From: Nonomuraea zeae
GTDB lineage: Bacteria; Actinomycetota; Actinomycetes; Streptosporangiales; Streptosporangiaceae
Reading direction: 5' to 3'
DNA: 54,085 nt
Assembly: GCF_005889725.1 (NCBI RefSeq)
Contig: NZ_VCKX01000048.1
Location: forward strand, 1 to 54,085
Position numbers and translations under genes: made by a program. Below, piece by piece: positions 25,851 to 34,160 of this stretch. The notes beneath the pieces were generated by a model, which saw only the letters and a program-made list of their open reading frames with translations, searched no databases and was not told the origin of the DNA. Each line of letters starts with the position of its first letter. The first letter of the stretch is position 1.

Positions 25851-27137
25851 ATGGCACAACCGTCCAGCTCCACCCGGGTCGTCCTGGCCAGCCTGGCCGG
25901 GACCACGATCGAGTGGTACGAGTTCTTCATCTATGGCACCGCCGCCGTGCTGGTGTTCGACAAGCTCTTCTTCCCCAGTTACGACGACGTGGTCGGCACC
26001 CTGCTGTCGCTGTCGACGTTCGCGCTGGCGTTCGTGGCCAGGCCCATCGGCGGCGCGCTGTTCGGGCACTTCGGCGACCGGCTGGGCCGCAAGTCCATGC
26101 TCGTCGTCACCCTGTGCCTGATGGGCGGCGCGACGCTGTGCATCGGCCTGCTGCCGACGTACGAGACGATCGGCGTGGCCGCCCCGATCCTGCTGGTGGC
26201 GCTGCGCGTCGTGCAGGGCCTGTCGCTGGGCGGCGAGTACGGCGGCGCGGTGCTGATGAGCGTCGAGCACGCCGCCCGCACCCGGCGCGGCTTCTTCGGC
26301 GCCCTGGTCAACACCGGCGCCGCCTGGGGCCTGCTGCTCGCCAACCTCGTGTTCCTGCTCACCTCGCAGCTGTCCGACGACGCCTTCCTCTCCTGGGGCT
26401 GGCGGGTGCCGTTCCTGCTGAGCGCCGTCCTGGTCGGGCTGGGCCTGCTCATCCGGCTGAAGCTGGCGGAGAGCCCCGACTTCCAGGAGGTCAGGGAGCG
26501 CGGCGAGGTCAGGAAGACGCCCATCGCGGAGGTGCTGTCGAAGCACTGGCCGCGGGTGCTGCTGATGTGCCTGGCCTACATCCCGGCCGGCGTCACCTTC
26601 TACATCGCGACCGTCTACTCGCTGAGCTACGGGGAAAAGCAGCTCGGCCTGGACCGCGACATGATCCTGCAGCTGGTGCTGCTGGTCAACGTGTTCACCA
26701 TCGTCGCCATCCCGTTCTTCGGCTGGCTGTCGGACCGGGTGGACCGCAAGCGCATCTTCTGGGTGAGCATCGTGGCGATGGCGGCGCTGCCGTACGCGTG
26801 GTTCTCCCTGTTCCAGAGCGGCTCGTTCGGGCTGATGCTGGCCGGCTTCGTGCTGCTGTTCATCCCGTACGCCGCCAACTACGGCACCATGCCGGCCTTC
26901 TTCGCCCACGTCTTCCCGCCGGCCGTGCGCTACACGGGCATGTCGGTCGGCTACACGCTCGGCACAGTGTTCGGCAGCGGCCTGGCCCCGATCATCGCCA
27001 CCTGGCTGTACGGCGGCACCGGCTCCTGGCTGGCCATCGCCGTCTACATGACCGCGGCGGGCGCCGCGGGGACGGTGGCGGCGCTGTTCCTGACCGAGCG
27101 GCACAGCGCGGAGACTAAGGAGGAGGTGCCCGCGTGA
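25851..27137 (+). CDS. MHS family (metabolite:H+ symporter) MFS transporter
   Basis: The 428-residue membrane protein has about 12 helices. Typical MHS features are IEWYEFFIYGTAAVLVF in helix 1, the loop motif GHFGDRLGRKSML, and RVVQGLSLGGEYGGAV in helix 4. Members import organic acids such as shikimate, citrate or aromatic acids with protons. The gene starts eight bases after a GAGGAAG box and overlaps the next gene by GTGA. It is probably the substrate importer for this operon, which points to an anionic or zwitterionic substrate. Confidence 0.92.
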   Translation: MAQPSSSTRVVLASLAGTTIEWYEFFIYGTAAVLVFDKLFFPSYDDVVGTLLSLSTFALAFVARPIGGALFGHFGDRLGRKSMLVVTLCLMGGATLCIGLLPTYETIGVAAPILLVALRVVQGLSLGGEYGGAVLMSVEHAARTRRGFFGALVNTGAAWGLLLANLVFLLTSQLSDDAFLSWGWRVPFLLSAVLVGLGLLIRLKLAESPDFQEVRERGEVRKTPIAEVLSKHWPRVLLMCLAYIPAGVTFYIATVYSLSYGEKQLGLDRDMILQLVLLVNVFTIVAIPFFGWLSDRVDRKRIFWVSIVAMAALPYAWFSLFQSGSFGLMLAGFVLLFIPYAANYGTMPAFFAHVFPPAVRYTGMSVGYTLGTVFGSGLAPIIATWLYGGTGSWLAIAVYMTAAGAAGTVAALFLTERHSAETKEEVPA

Positions 27138-28021
27138 CGGACCTGCCCAGCGCGGAATCTCCCGGCGCCGAGTTCCGAAGGGCCGCCGACCTGCGGGAGG
27201 CCATCGAGCTGAAGGCCGCGTACCCGCAGGCCACGCTGCTCGCGGGCGGCACGGACGTCATGGTCGGGCTCAACTTCGGGCACCGGCCGGCGTCCACGCT
27301 GATCGACATCTCCCGGGTGCCGGAGCTGCGCGAGTGGTCGCGCGACGGCGACACGATCACGCTCGGCGCGGGCGTGCCGTACACGCGGATCGTCGAGGAG
27401 CTCGGCGCCGAGCTGCCGGGCCTGGCGCGGGCCGCGCGGACAATCGGCTCCGCGCAGATCCGCAACAGGGCGACCGTGGGCGGCAACCTCGGCACCGCCT
27501 CCCCCGCCGGGGACGCGCTGCCGCCGCTGCTGTCGGCCCGCGCCTCGGTCGAGGTCGCCTCGGTGCGGGGCACGCGCACGGTCCCGGCCAGGGAGTTCTT
27601 CACCGGCCCCGGGCGTTCGGTGCTGGCCGCCGACGAGATCGTGACGGCGGTGCGGGTGCCGGTCGCCACGGGCGCGGAGCAGTTCGCCAAGCTCGGGCCG
27701 CGCAACGCCATGGTGATCGCCGTCGCGTCCGTGGCGCTGACGCTCGATCCCGCCCGCCGCCGCGTCGGCTGCGCCGTCGGCTCGGCGGCCCCCACGCCGG
27801 TCGCGGCGGCGGAGGCCGAGGAGTTCGCCGCCGCCGAGCTGGACTGGCCGGGCGGCGGCGCGCTGCCCGGCCGGGTCCGCATCCGGTTCGGCGAGCTCGT
27901 GGCGCGGGCCACCGCGCCCATCGACGACGTACGCGGCAGCGCCGGTTACCGCCGGCACGCCGTCGCCGTGCTCGCCCGGCGCACGCTGGCGTGGGCCTGG
28001 CAGGAACAGCAGAGGAGCTGA
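27134..28021 (+). CDS. FAD-binding subunit of a molybdenum hydroxylase (CoxM/XdhB-like)
   Basis: The 295-residue subunit carries the two FAD-binding motifs of the family, LLAGGTDVMVGLN near residue 37 and ATVGGNLGTASPAGD near 115, followed by a CO_deh_flav_C-type end. It passes electrons from the iron-sulfur subunit to the final acceptor. The GTG overlaps the MHS permease stop by four bases. The 2Fe-2S subunit gene follows after four bases. The subunit order M-S-L is standard for xanthine dehydrogenase and CO-dehydrogenase relatives. Confidence 0.93.
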   Translation: MTDLPSAESPGAEFRRAADLREAIELKAAYPQATLLAGGTDVMVGLNFGHRPASTLIDISRVPELREWSRDGDTITLGAGVPYTRIVEELGAELPGLARAARTIGSAQIRNRATVGGNLGTASPAGDALPPLLSARASVEVASVRGTRTVPAREFFTGPGRSVLAADEIVTAVRVPVATGAEQFAKLGPRNAMVIAVASVALTLDPARRRVGCAVGSAAPTPVAAAEAEEFAAAELDWPGGGALPGRVRIRFGELVARATAPIDDVRGSAGYRRHAVAVLARRTLAWAWQEQQRS

Positions 28022-28025
28022 ACAG

Positions 28026-28490
28026 GTGAGGGTCGATCTGCGGGTGAACGGGGTTCGGAGGAGCCTCGACGGGGTGGAGGCCGGCGAGAGCCTGCTGTTC
28101 CTGCTGCGCGAGCGGGCCGGGCTGCCCGGCTCAAAGAACGCCTGCGAGCAGGGCGAGTGCGGCTCGTGCACGGTCTACCTGGACGGCACGCCGGTGTGCG
28201 CCTGCCTGGTCGCGGCCGGGCAGGCGGACGGGTCCGCCGTGGTGACCGTCGAAGGGCTGGCCGACGGCGAGGAGGTGCATCCGGTGCAGCAGGCGTTCGT
28301 GGACGCGGGCGCCGTGCAGTGCGGGTTCTGCACGCCGGGGCTGCTGGTCGCGGTGCACGACCTGCTGGCCAGGCGCCCGGACCCGGACGAGCCGGAGATC
28401 CGCGAGGCCCTGGCGGGGAACCTGTGCCGCTGCACCGGCTACGAGAAGATCTTCGACGCCGTGCGCCTGGCCGCCGGGAGGTCCCGATGA
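28026..28490 (+). CDS. 2Fe-2S subunit of a molybdenum hydroxylase (CoxS/XdhC-like)
   Basis: The 154-residue protein has both iron-sulfur sites: the plant-type ferredoxin cluster (CEQGECGSC, then CACL) and the helical-domain cluster (CGFCTPG and CRCTGY). It relays electrons from the molybdenum site to FAD. The GTG start has AGGAG about nine bases upstream. The stop overlaps the large-subunit ATG as ATGA. All eight cluster cysteines appear to be present, so the enzyme should be functional. Confidence 0.95.
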   Translation: MRVDLRVNGVRRSLDGVEAGESLLFLLRERAGLPGSKNACEQGECGSCTVYLDGTPVCACLVAAGQADGSAVVTVEGLADGEEVHPVQQAFVDAGAVQCGFCTPGLLVAVHDLLARRPDPDEPEIREALAGNLCRCTGYEKIFDAVRLAAGRSR

Positions 28491-30784
28491 CCATGACGCT
28501 GCCCGTCGCGGCCGGCGGCGTGGGCGCCTCGGCCCGCCGTCCCGACGCGATGTCCAAGGTACGCGGCGACTTCGCCTACTCCTCCGACCTGTGGCACGAC
28601 GAGATGGTGTGGGGCGCGACCGTCCGCAGCCCGCACCCGCACGCGCGGATCCTGTCCGTGGAGGCGACGGCTGCGCTCGCGCTGCCCGGCGTGCACGCGG
28701 TGCTCACCGCCGCCGACGTGCCGGGCGTCAACCGGTACGGGCTGGAGACGCGCGACCAGCCGGTGCTGGCCGAGGACGTGGTGCGCTACGCCGGCGAGCC
28801 CGTCGCCGTGGTCGCCGCCGACACGCCCGAGCTGGCCCGCCGCGCGGCCGGGCTCGTCCGGGTCGAGTACGCGGAGCTGCCCGCGATCACCGACCCCGAG
28901 CGCACGCTGGACGGCCCGGCCCTGCACGAGGGCGGCAACCTGGTACGCCACCTGCGCATCCGCCGCGGCACCCCGGCCGCCGCCGACGTGGTCGTGACCG
29001 GCGAGTACGAGGTGGGCATGCAGGACCAGGCCTTCCTCGGCCCCGAGTCCTGCCTGGCCGTGCCCGCCGAGGAGGGCGTCGACCTCTACTGCTCGACGCA
29101 GTGGCTGCACGTGGACCAGGACCAGCTCGCGGACTGCCTGGCGCTGCCGAAGGAGCACGTCCGGCTGACGCTGTCCGGCGTCGGCGGCGCGTTCGGCGGC
29201 AGGGAGGACCTGAGCGTGCAGGCCCACGCCTGCCTGCTGGCGCTGCGGCTGGGCCGGCCGGTGAAGATGAGCTACGGGCGTGAGGAGTCGTTCGCCGGCC
29301 ACGTGCACCGCCATCCGGCGCGGATGCGCTACGAGCACGGCGCCACCCGCGACGGCCGGCTGCTCTACGTCAAGGCCGACATCCTGCTCGACGGCGGCGC
29401 GTACGCCTCCACGTCGGCCGCCGTGACCGGGAACGCGGGCTGCTTCGCGATCGGCCCCTACGAGGTGCCGGCCGTCGAGGTGGACTGCCGCGCCGTCTAC
29501 ACCAACAACCCGCCCGCCGGGGCGATGCGCGGCTTCGGCGCCGTCCAGGTCTGCTTCGGGCACGAGTCGCAGATGGACAAGCTGGCGGCGGCCCTCGGCC
29601 TGGACCCGGTGGAGCTGCGGCTGCGCAACGCCGTCAGCACCGGCTCGGTCATGGCGACCGGGCAGCGGGTCGAGGGGCCCGCGCCGGTCGCCGAGCTGCT
29701 GCGCCGGGTCGCGGGCAAGCCCGTGCCGCCGCCCGCGGGCGACGATCCCCGGCTCCTTCCCGGCGGCACCTCCAACTCCACCCGCGCCGACGGGCTCGTG
29801 CGCGGCGTCGGATACGGGCTGTCGGTGAAGAACATCTGCAAGTCCGCCGGGTACGACGACTACGGCACGGCCCGGGTGCGCCTGTTCGCCCACGAGGGCG
29901 AGACGGTCGCCGAGGTGCACACCGCCGCCGCCGAGGTCGGCCAGGGGCTCGTCACCGTGCAGGCGCAGATCGCGCGGACCGAGCTGGCGGCCGGGCGGGT
30001 CACCATCCTGCCCGCCGACACGGCCGTCGGCGACGCCGGCACCTCCTCGGCCTCGCGGCAGACGTGGATCTCGGGGGGCGCCGTGCGCGCCGCCTGCGTG
30101 GCCGTCCGCGCCCGGCTGCTGGACCGCGCGGCCGTCCTGCTCGGCGAGCCCGCGGTGGACCTCGCGTACGGAGGCGAGGCGGTGACCGCGCCGTCGGGGC
30201 GCTCCGTCGCGCTCGTGGAGCTGCTGGCCATGGGCGACGTGGACGAGACCGCCGTCTACCGCCACCGGGCCACCGAGGCGCTGGACCCGGAGACCGGCCA
30301 GGGCGACGCCCACGTGGCCTACGCCTTCGCCGCCCACCGTGCCGTCGTGGACGTGGACCCCGAGCTGGGGTCGGTGCGCGTGGTGGAGATCGCCTGCGCG
30401 CAGGACGTCGGCAAGGCGATCAACCCTGCGGCGGTCGAGGGCCAGATGCACGGCGGCATCGCGCAGGGGCTCGGGCTGGCCGTGATGGAGGAGATCCGGC
30501 TGCGCGACGGCCGGATCCTCAACCCGTCGTTCACCGACTACCTGATCCCCACCACGATGGACATGCCGCCGACCGTGCTCGACATCCTCGAACTGCCGCG
30601 GCCCGACTCGCCGTACGGGCTGACCGGGGTGGGCGAGCCGCCGCTGCTGTCGGCGCCGGCCGCGATCGCGGCGGCCATCAGGGACGCGGTCCGCACCGCC
30701 ACCGGGGCCGCCGGGCCCGCGCTGGACCGGATCCCGATGACGCCCGAGGCCGTCGCGACCGCCGTCCTGGAGTACCCGATGTGA
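28487..30784 (+). CDS. Molybdopterin-binding large subunit of a xanthine dehydrogenase-type hydroxylase
   Basis: The 765-residue catalytic subunit has GVGGAFGGRED and GAMRGFGAVQVCFG for molybdenum-cofactor binding, and the catalytic glutamate in GVGEPP (residue 717). It lacks the AYRCSFR loop of form I CO dehydrogenase, so it is not a CO oxidiser. It should hydroxylate a carbon next to nitrogen in a heterocycle or an aldehyde. The loop MRGFG resembles purine and nicotinate-type hydroxylases. The gene is coupled to the 2Fe-2S gene by a 4-base overlap and is the last of the operon. The cofactor-insertion chaperone (XdhC-like) is not seen nearby. Confidence 0.93.
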   Translation: MTMTLPVAAGGVGASARRPDAMSKVRGDFAYSSDLWHDEMVWGATVRSPHPHARILSVEATAALALPGVHAVLTAADVPGVNRYGLETRDQPVLAEDVVRYAGEPVAVVAADTPELARRAAGLVRVEYAELPAITDPERTLDGPALHEGGNLVRHLRIRRGTPAAADVVVTGEYEVGMQDQAFLGPESCLAVPAEEGVDLYCSTQWLHVDQDQLADCLALPKEHVRLTLSGVGGAFGGREDLSVQAHACLLALRLGRPVKMSYGREESFAGHVHRHPARMRYEHGATRDGRLLYVKADILLDGGAYASTSAAVTGNAGCFAIGPYEVPAVEVDCRAVYTNNPPAGAMRGFGAVQVCFGHESQMDKLAAALGLDPVELRLRNAVSTGSVMATGQRVEGPAPVAELLRRVAGKPVPPPAGDDPRLLPGGTSNSTRADGLVRGVGYGLSVKNICKSAGYDDYGTARVRLFAHEGETVAEVHTAAAEVGQGLVTVQAQIARTELAAGRVTILPADTAVGDAGTSSASRQTWISGGAVRAACVAVRARLLDRAAVLLGEPAVDLAYGGEAVTAPSGRSVALVELLAMGDVDETAVYRHRATEALDPETGQGDAHVAYAFAAHRAVVDVDPELGSVRVVEIACAQDVGKAINPAAVEGQMHGGIAQGLGLAVMEEIRLRDGRILNPSFTDYLIPTTMDMPPTVLDILELPRPDSPYGLTGVGEPPLLSAPAAIAAAIRDAVRTATGAAGPALDRIPMTPEAVATAVLEYPM

Positions 30785-30875
30785 GGAGCCCATACCGGCC
30801 GGGCAGGACGCCGAACTTCTCGTCGCGGACGGCACTCGAAACAGAGGTCCGGTTCACGGTGGCAGGAGAGACGTC

Positions 30876-31364
30876 ATGAGACATGTGCTCGTCGCGGTCC
30901 TGGCGGGCGGGGCGGTGCTCCTCACCGGCGCCCCCGCGCTCGCCGGGACGACCACGCTGGGCCCGTACGGCTACGGCGACGTCAGGCTCGGGATGAGCCT
31001 GAAACAGGCCAGGGCCACCGGGAAGATCGTGCCCAGGTGGGGGGCCAGGACCGGGTCCTGCTCCGCCTGGGCCCTGAAGTCGCGCCCCACCCGCAAGGGC
31101 ACCGCGGGCCTGTACATCTCCAGGAAGCGCGGCGTGGCCGTGATCTTCGCGCCGAAGGGCGTCAAGACCCCGGAGGGCATCGGCGTCGGCTCGACGATGA
31201 AGCAGGTCAAGCGGGCTTATCCGCGTCTGAGGTTCTCGGCGGGCGGGATCCCCAACGTCTCCGTCCCCGGCAACCGCAAGGCCTACTACGCGTTCTTCCC
31301 CGACGAGAAGGGCCGGCTGGAGCAGCTGTCCCTGGGGTTGCTCACCCAGGACTGCGTGAGCTGA
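30876..31364 (+). CDS. Secreted protein of unknown function
   Basis: The 162-residue product has a signal peptide (VLVAVLAGGAVLLTGAPALAG). A mature part follows with LGMSLKQARATGKI, a Cys-Trp region (CSAWALKSR) and a terminal cysteine in TQDCVS, probably a disulfide pair. The repeated L.GM..KQ/ .GVGSTMKQVKRAYP pattern suggests two similar halves. A GGAGAG ribosome site precedes the ATG. The family is seen in actinobacterial secretomes without known function. It is separate from the preceding operon by 91 bases. Confidence 0.75.
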   Translation: MRHVLVAVLAGGAVLLTGAPALAGTTTLGPYGYGDVRLGMSLKQARATGKIVPRWGARTGSCSAWALKSRPTRKGTAGLYISRKRGVAVIFAPKGVKTPEGIGVGSTMKQVKRAYPRLRFSAGGIPNVSVPGNRKAYYAFFPDEKGRLEQLSLGLLTQDCVS

Positions 31365-31384
31365 CCGGCCCGGCGGCGAAGATA

Positions 31385-31396
31385 TGCCGTACGGCA
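31385..31396. promoter_or_regulatory. Perfect 12-base palindrome upstream of the secreted peptidase gene
   Basis: TGCCGTACGGCA is a perfect palindrome 37 bases before the start of the secreted peptidase gene. It could bind a regulator such as the neighbouring response regulator. There is no direct support for that. Confidence 0.3.
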
Positions 31397-31432
31397 GACG
31401 CGGCGGCGGGCCGCGCACGCGAGATTCGGTTC

Positions 31433-32890
31433 ATGAGCATCTGGAACAGAACGCTGGCCTGGCTCGCCGCGGGGACGGCGCTGGCGGCCACCCTTCAGGC
31501 TCCGGCCGCCGCCGCCCCGGCGCCGGTCTGGAGCAAGTGCGGCGACGGGCTGGAGTGCGCCAAGCTGACCGTGCCCGTCGACTGGAGGCGGCCCGGCGGC
31601 CGGAAGACCCAGGTCGACACCGCGCGGATGCCGGCCCACGACCCCGCGCGCAAGCTCGGCTCGATCGTGGTCAACACGGGCGGCGGCGCGACCATCCAGC
31701 CCGTACGCTCGATGCCCGCGGTGGTGTCGGAGCTGACCACCTGGTTCGACGTGGTCCTGATCGACCCCAGGGGCTTCGGGGACCAGGGCAGCGACGCGCT
31801 CGTGGAGTGCCCGGTGCCGCAGCCCGGCATCGACGGGCTGGTCCTGGCGCCCGGCGAGGCGGGCTGGCGCGCGCACGCCGCGGCGAACGCGGCCTACGAC
31901 GCCTCCTGCCGCAAGGCCATGGGACCCGCCTACGCGGGCCTGACCTCCTGGCAGGTGGCCCACGACCTGGAGGCGCTGCGCGTCGCGCTCGGCGAGCCGA
32001 AGCTGCGCTACCTGGGCAACTCCTACGGCACCGTGTACGGCCAGGCGTACCTGGAGCTCTTCCCCGCCAAGGTCGGCCGGATGGTGCTCGACGGGATCCC
32101 CGACCATGCCCAGCCGTCGCTGGAGCGGTGGCTGATGGCCTACGCCCGCACCCAGGAGCAGCAGCTCACCCGCTTTCGCGACTGGTGCGCGGCCGGGTGC
32201 GCGCTCGGCGGCGACGACGCGATCGAGGTCTTCGACGACCTGCTGGCGCGCGTCCGCCGGGCCCCGCTGCCGGCGGGCGGGCAGACGGTGAACGAGCAGG
32301 CGTTCCTCGTCGCGGTGACCGAAGGGCTCACCCCGCCCGCCTGGCCGCGCCTGGCCACGGCGCTGCGCAGGGCCCTCGACGGTGACGCGACGGACCTGGC
32401 CGAGCTGCGGCCGCTCCCCCCTGAGCGGCCCGGACACACCCAGGGCGCGATGCTCTGCCACGACTTCATGCCGGATCCGCCCGGCTACCGCGACTTCCTG
32501 GCCGTCGAGTCGCGGCTGCGCGCGGCCGCGCCGCGGATCGGCTGGGTGCAGGGCCGCTACCAGGTGGGCCGCTGCGTGGGCATGGGCGGGGATCCCGCCT
32601 ACCCGCCGCATCCGCTGCGCGCGGAGGGCGCGCCTCCGGTGCTGGCCGCGATCGGCGACACGGACGGCAACACACCGCATCTCGGCGCCGAGCACCTGGC
32701 CGCGCAGCTCCCGCTGGCGCGCGTGGTCAGGCACGGGGACGGGCACGCGGCGTACCTCATGCAGGGGGCGGCCGGGCTGACCGGGACCTGCCTGCGCAAG
32801 CACGTGCACGACTACCTGACCGCGGGGACGCTGCCGCCGTCCGGGGCGCGCTGCCCCGGCGACCTGGTGGCTAGGATCCCCCGGGGGTGA
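31433..32890 (+). CDS. Secreted alpha/beta hydrolase (tripeptidyl aminopeptidase type)
   Basis: The 485-residue protein has a signal peptide (LAWLAAGTALAATLQAPAAAAP) and the features of SlpD/Tap-like S33 peptidases of streptomycetes. These are CAKLTVPVDWRRPGG, the oxyanion loop NTGGGAT, IDPRGFGDQG, the nucleophile elbow LGNSYGTVYGQ, and a C-terminal acid/histidine part (AIGDTDGNTPH, then HGDGHAAYL). Several cysteines suggest disulfides. It should act outside the cell, cutting peptides or esters. The frame is open upstream to 31037, but the signal peptide fixes the ATG at 31433. The kinase gene follows after seven bases. Confidence 0.88.
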   Translation: MSIWNRTLAWLAAGTALAATLQAPAAAAPAPVWSKCGDGLECAKLTVPVDWRRPGGRKTQVDTARMPAHDPARKLGSIVVNTGGGATIQPVRSMPAVVSELTTWFDVVLIDPRGFGDQGSDALVECPVPQPGIDGLVLAPGEAGWRAHAAANAAYDASCRKAMGPAYAGLTSWQVAHDLEALRVALGEPKLRYLGNSYGTVYGQAYLELFPAKVGRMVLDGIPDHAQPSLERWLMAYARTQEQQLTRFRDWCAAGCALGGDDAIEVFDDLLARVRRAPLPAGGQTVNEQAFLVAVTEGLTPPAWPRLATALRRALDGDATDLAELRPLPPERPGHTQGAMLCHDFMPDPPGYRDFLAVESRLRAAAPRIGWVQGRYQVGRCVGMGGDPAYPPHPLRAEGAPPVLAAIGDTDGNTPHLGAEHLAAQLPLARVVRHGDGHAAYLMQGAAGLTGTCLRKHVHDYLTAGTLPPSGARCPGDLVARIPRG

Positions 32891-32897
32891 GCAGAAC

Positions 32898-34079
32898 GTG
32901 ATCGAAGCACGGCGGACCCCGGGAGCGTGGCGGGCGACGCGAGCGTGGCGGGCGACGCGAGCGTGGCGGGCGACGCGAGCGTGGCGGGCGACGCGAGCGT
33001 GGCGGGCGACGCGAGCGTGGCGGGTGAGGCCGCCGGTGGCGCAGGACGCCGTGCTGGCCGCCCTGACGGCCCTGGTCATCGTAGGGTTCCCGCTGCTGGG
33101 CGGCGCGGGCCTCGGCGGGCTGCCGCCGTTGTGGGTGGCGCTGGTCTGCGCGATGTGCGCGCCGCTGACGCTGCGCCGCCGCCTGCCGCTGACGGCCGCG
33201 CTCGCCACGTGCGCGGCCGTCCTGCTGGCCAGGCTCCTGCACCTGCCGGAGCTCGGGGTCTGGGTGACGCTGGCGGCGTTCGGCTCGGCCGCCTACCACC
33301 GCGAGCGGGGCCGGGCGCTGCCCGCAGTCGCCGCGACGTGCTGGCTGGTCACGCTCGACCTGATGCTCGGCGAGACGGTGTCCCACCCGTCCCGGCTGGC
33401 CGTCTCGGTGGCGGCCGGGCTCGCCCCGGTCGCGCTCGGCCACATCCTGCGCCTGCGGCACGACCAGGCCAGGCAGGCCGTGCTCGTCCAGCAGGGTCGA
33501 GAGCGTGCCAGGATCGCGCGCGAGGTGCACGACGTCGTCGGCCACCACCTCAGCGCGATCCGGCTGCAGGCCGTGGGCGCCCGGCGGGCCTCCCCCGCCG
33601 ACGCCGATCGGGCGTTGCAGGTGATCGCCGACATCTCCGGCACCGCGCTCGGGGAGACCCGGCGGCTGCTGGGGCTGCTGCGCGACGATCCGGCGCATAC
33701 CGACCTGCGCGCGCTGGCCGAGCGCCTGTCCCAGCAGGGCCTTCGCGTGCGGCTGGCCGGCGACCCGCTGCGCGAGCCGGTGCCCGCGCAGGTCCGGCAC
33801 GCGGTGTACCGGATCGTGCAGGAGTCGCTGACCAACGTCATGCGGCATTCCGGGGTCACCCGCGCGGTGGTGCGAGTCGGCCACGGGAAGGGGGAGGTGA
33901 CGGCCGTGGTGGAGGACGACGGCCGGGCCGATCCCGGCGAGCCCGCCCGGCCCGAGGGCGGCGGGCTGAGGGGGATGCGGGAGCGGGCGGAGCTGCTGGG
34001 CGGCACGCTCACGGCGGGACCGCGAGCACCCCACGGGTGGCGGGTGACGGCCCGCTTCCCCCTGGGGAGCGGGCAGTGA
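32898..34079 (+). CDS. Sensor histidine kinase (NarL/DesK type) with a repeat-expanded N-terminus
   Basis: The 393-residue kinase starts with GTG. Residues 9-44 are repeats of the hexapeptide RAWRAT. Four to six membrane helices follow (LAALTALVIVGFPLLGG onward). The phosphoacceptor His211 is in REVHDVVGHHLSAIR, the N box in VQESLTNVMRHSG and the G box in GGLRGMRERAELLGG, so it is a HisKA_3-type kinase. It pairs with the response regulator 81 bases downstream. The N-terminal repeat is not part of the family and adds strong positive charge before the first helix. A later start (near residue 45, VRPPVAQDAV) would remove it. Confidence 0.9.
   Translation: MIEARRTPGAWRATRAWRATRAWRATRAWRATRAWRATRAWRVRPPVAQDAVLAALTALVIVGFPLLGGAGLGGLPPLWVALVCAMCAPLTLRRRLPLTAALATCAAVLLARLLHLPELGVWVTLAAFGSAAYHRERGRALPAVAATCWLVTLDLMLGETVSHPSRLAVSVAAGLAPVALGHILRLRHDQARQAVLVQQGRERARIAREVHDVVGHHLSAIRLQAVGARRASPADADRALQVIADISGTALGETRRLLGLLRDDPAHTDLRALAERLSQQGLRVRLAGDPLREPVPAQVRHAVYRIVQESLTNVMRHSGVTRAVVRVGHGKGEVTAVVEDDGRADPGEPARPEGGGLRGMRERAELLGGTLTAGPRAPHGWRVTARFPLGSGQ
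32923..33030. repeat. 18-base tandem repeat at the 5' end of the kinase gene
   Basis: Five identical copies of gagcgtggcgggcgacgc and a sixth variant lie end to end. The unit is divisible by three and stays open in other frames (AGDASV on the plus strand, ARHARV on the minus strand). Copy-number change would alter the kinase N-terminus without breaking the frame. Confidence 0.92.
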
Positions 34080-34137
34080 CGGGTCGCTTCTGGCTGGGGA
34101 GCAGGCGGTGACGGGTCGCTTCCAAACGGGGAGCGCG
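34044..34137. repeat. Threefold tandem repeat of about 32 bases at the 3' end of the kinase gene
   Basis: Copies begin at 34044, 34076 and 34108, each starting gtgacgg and ending in a ggggagc block. The first encodes the end of the kinase and its stop codon. The others fill the gap before the response regulator. They look like diverged duplications of the gene end. Confidence 0.75.
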
Positions 34138-34160
34138 ATGGACGAGTGGGGAGGACCGTG

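Noticed and set aside
28487..30784. Carbon monoxide dehydrogenase
   Set aside because: The large subunit lacks the AYRCSFR active-site loop of form I CO dehydrogenase and has the MRGFG loop of heterocycle hydroxylases.
32923..33030. CRISPR-like array
   Set aside because: The 18-base units are directly joined with no spacers and lie in frame in a gene. The same holds for the repeats at 5148 and 39860.
34080..34160. Small gene between kinase and response regulator
   Set aside because: The sequence is a repeat of the kinase gene end and has no sensible reading frame.
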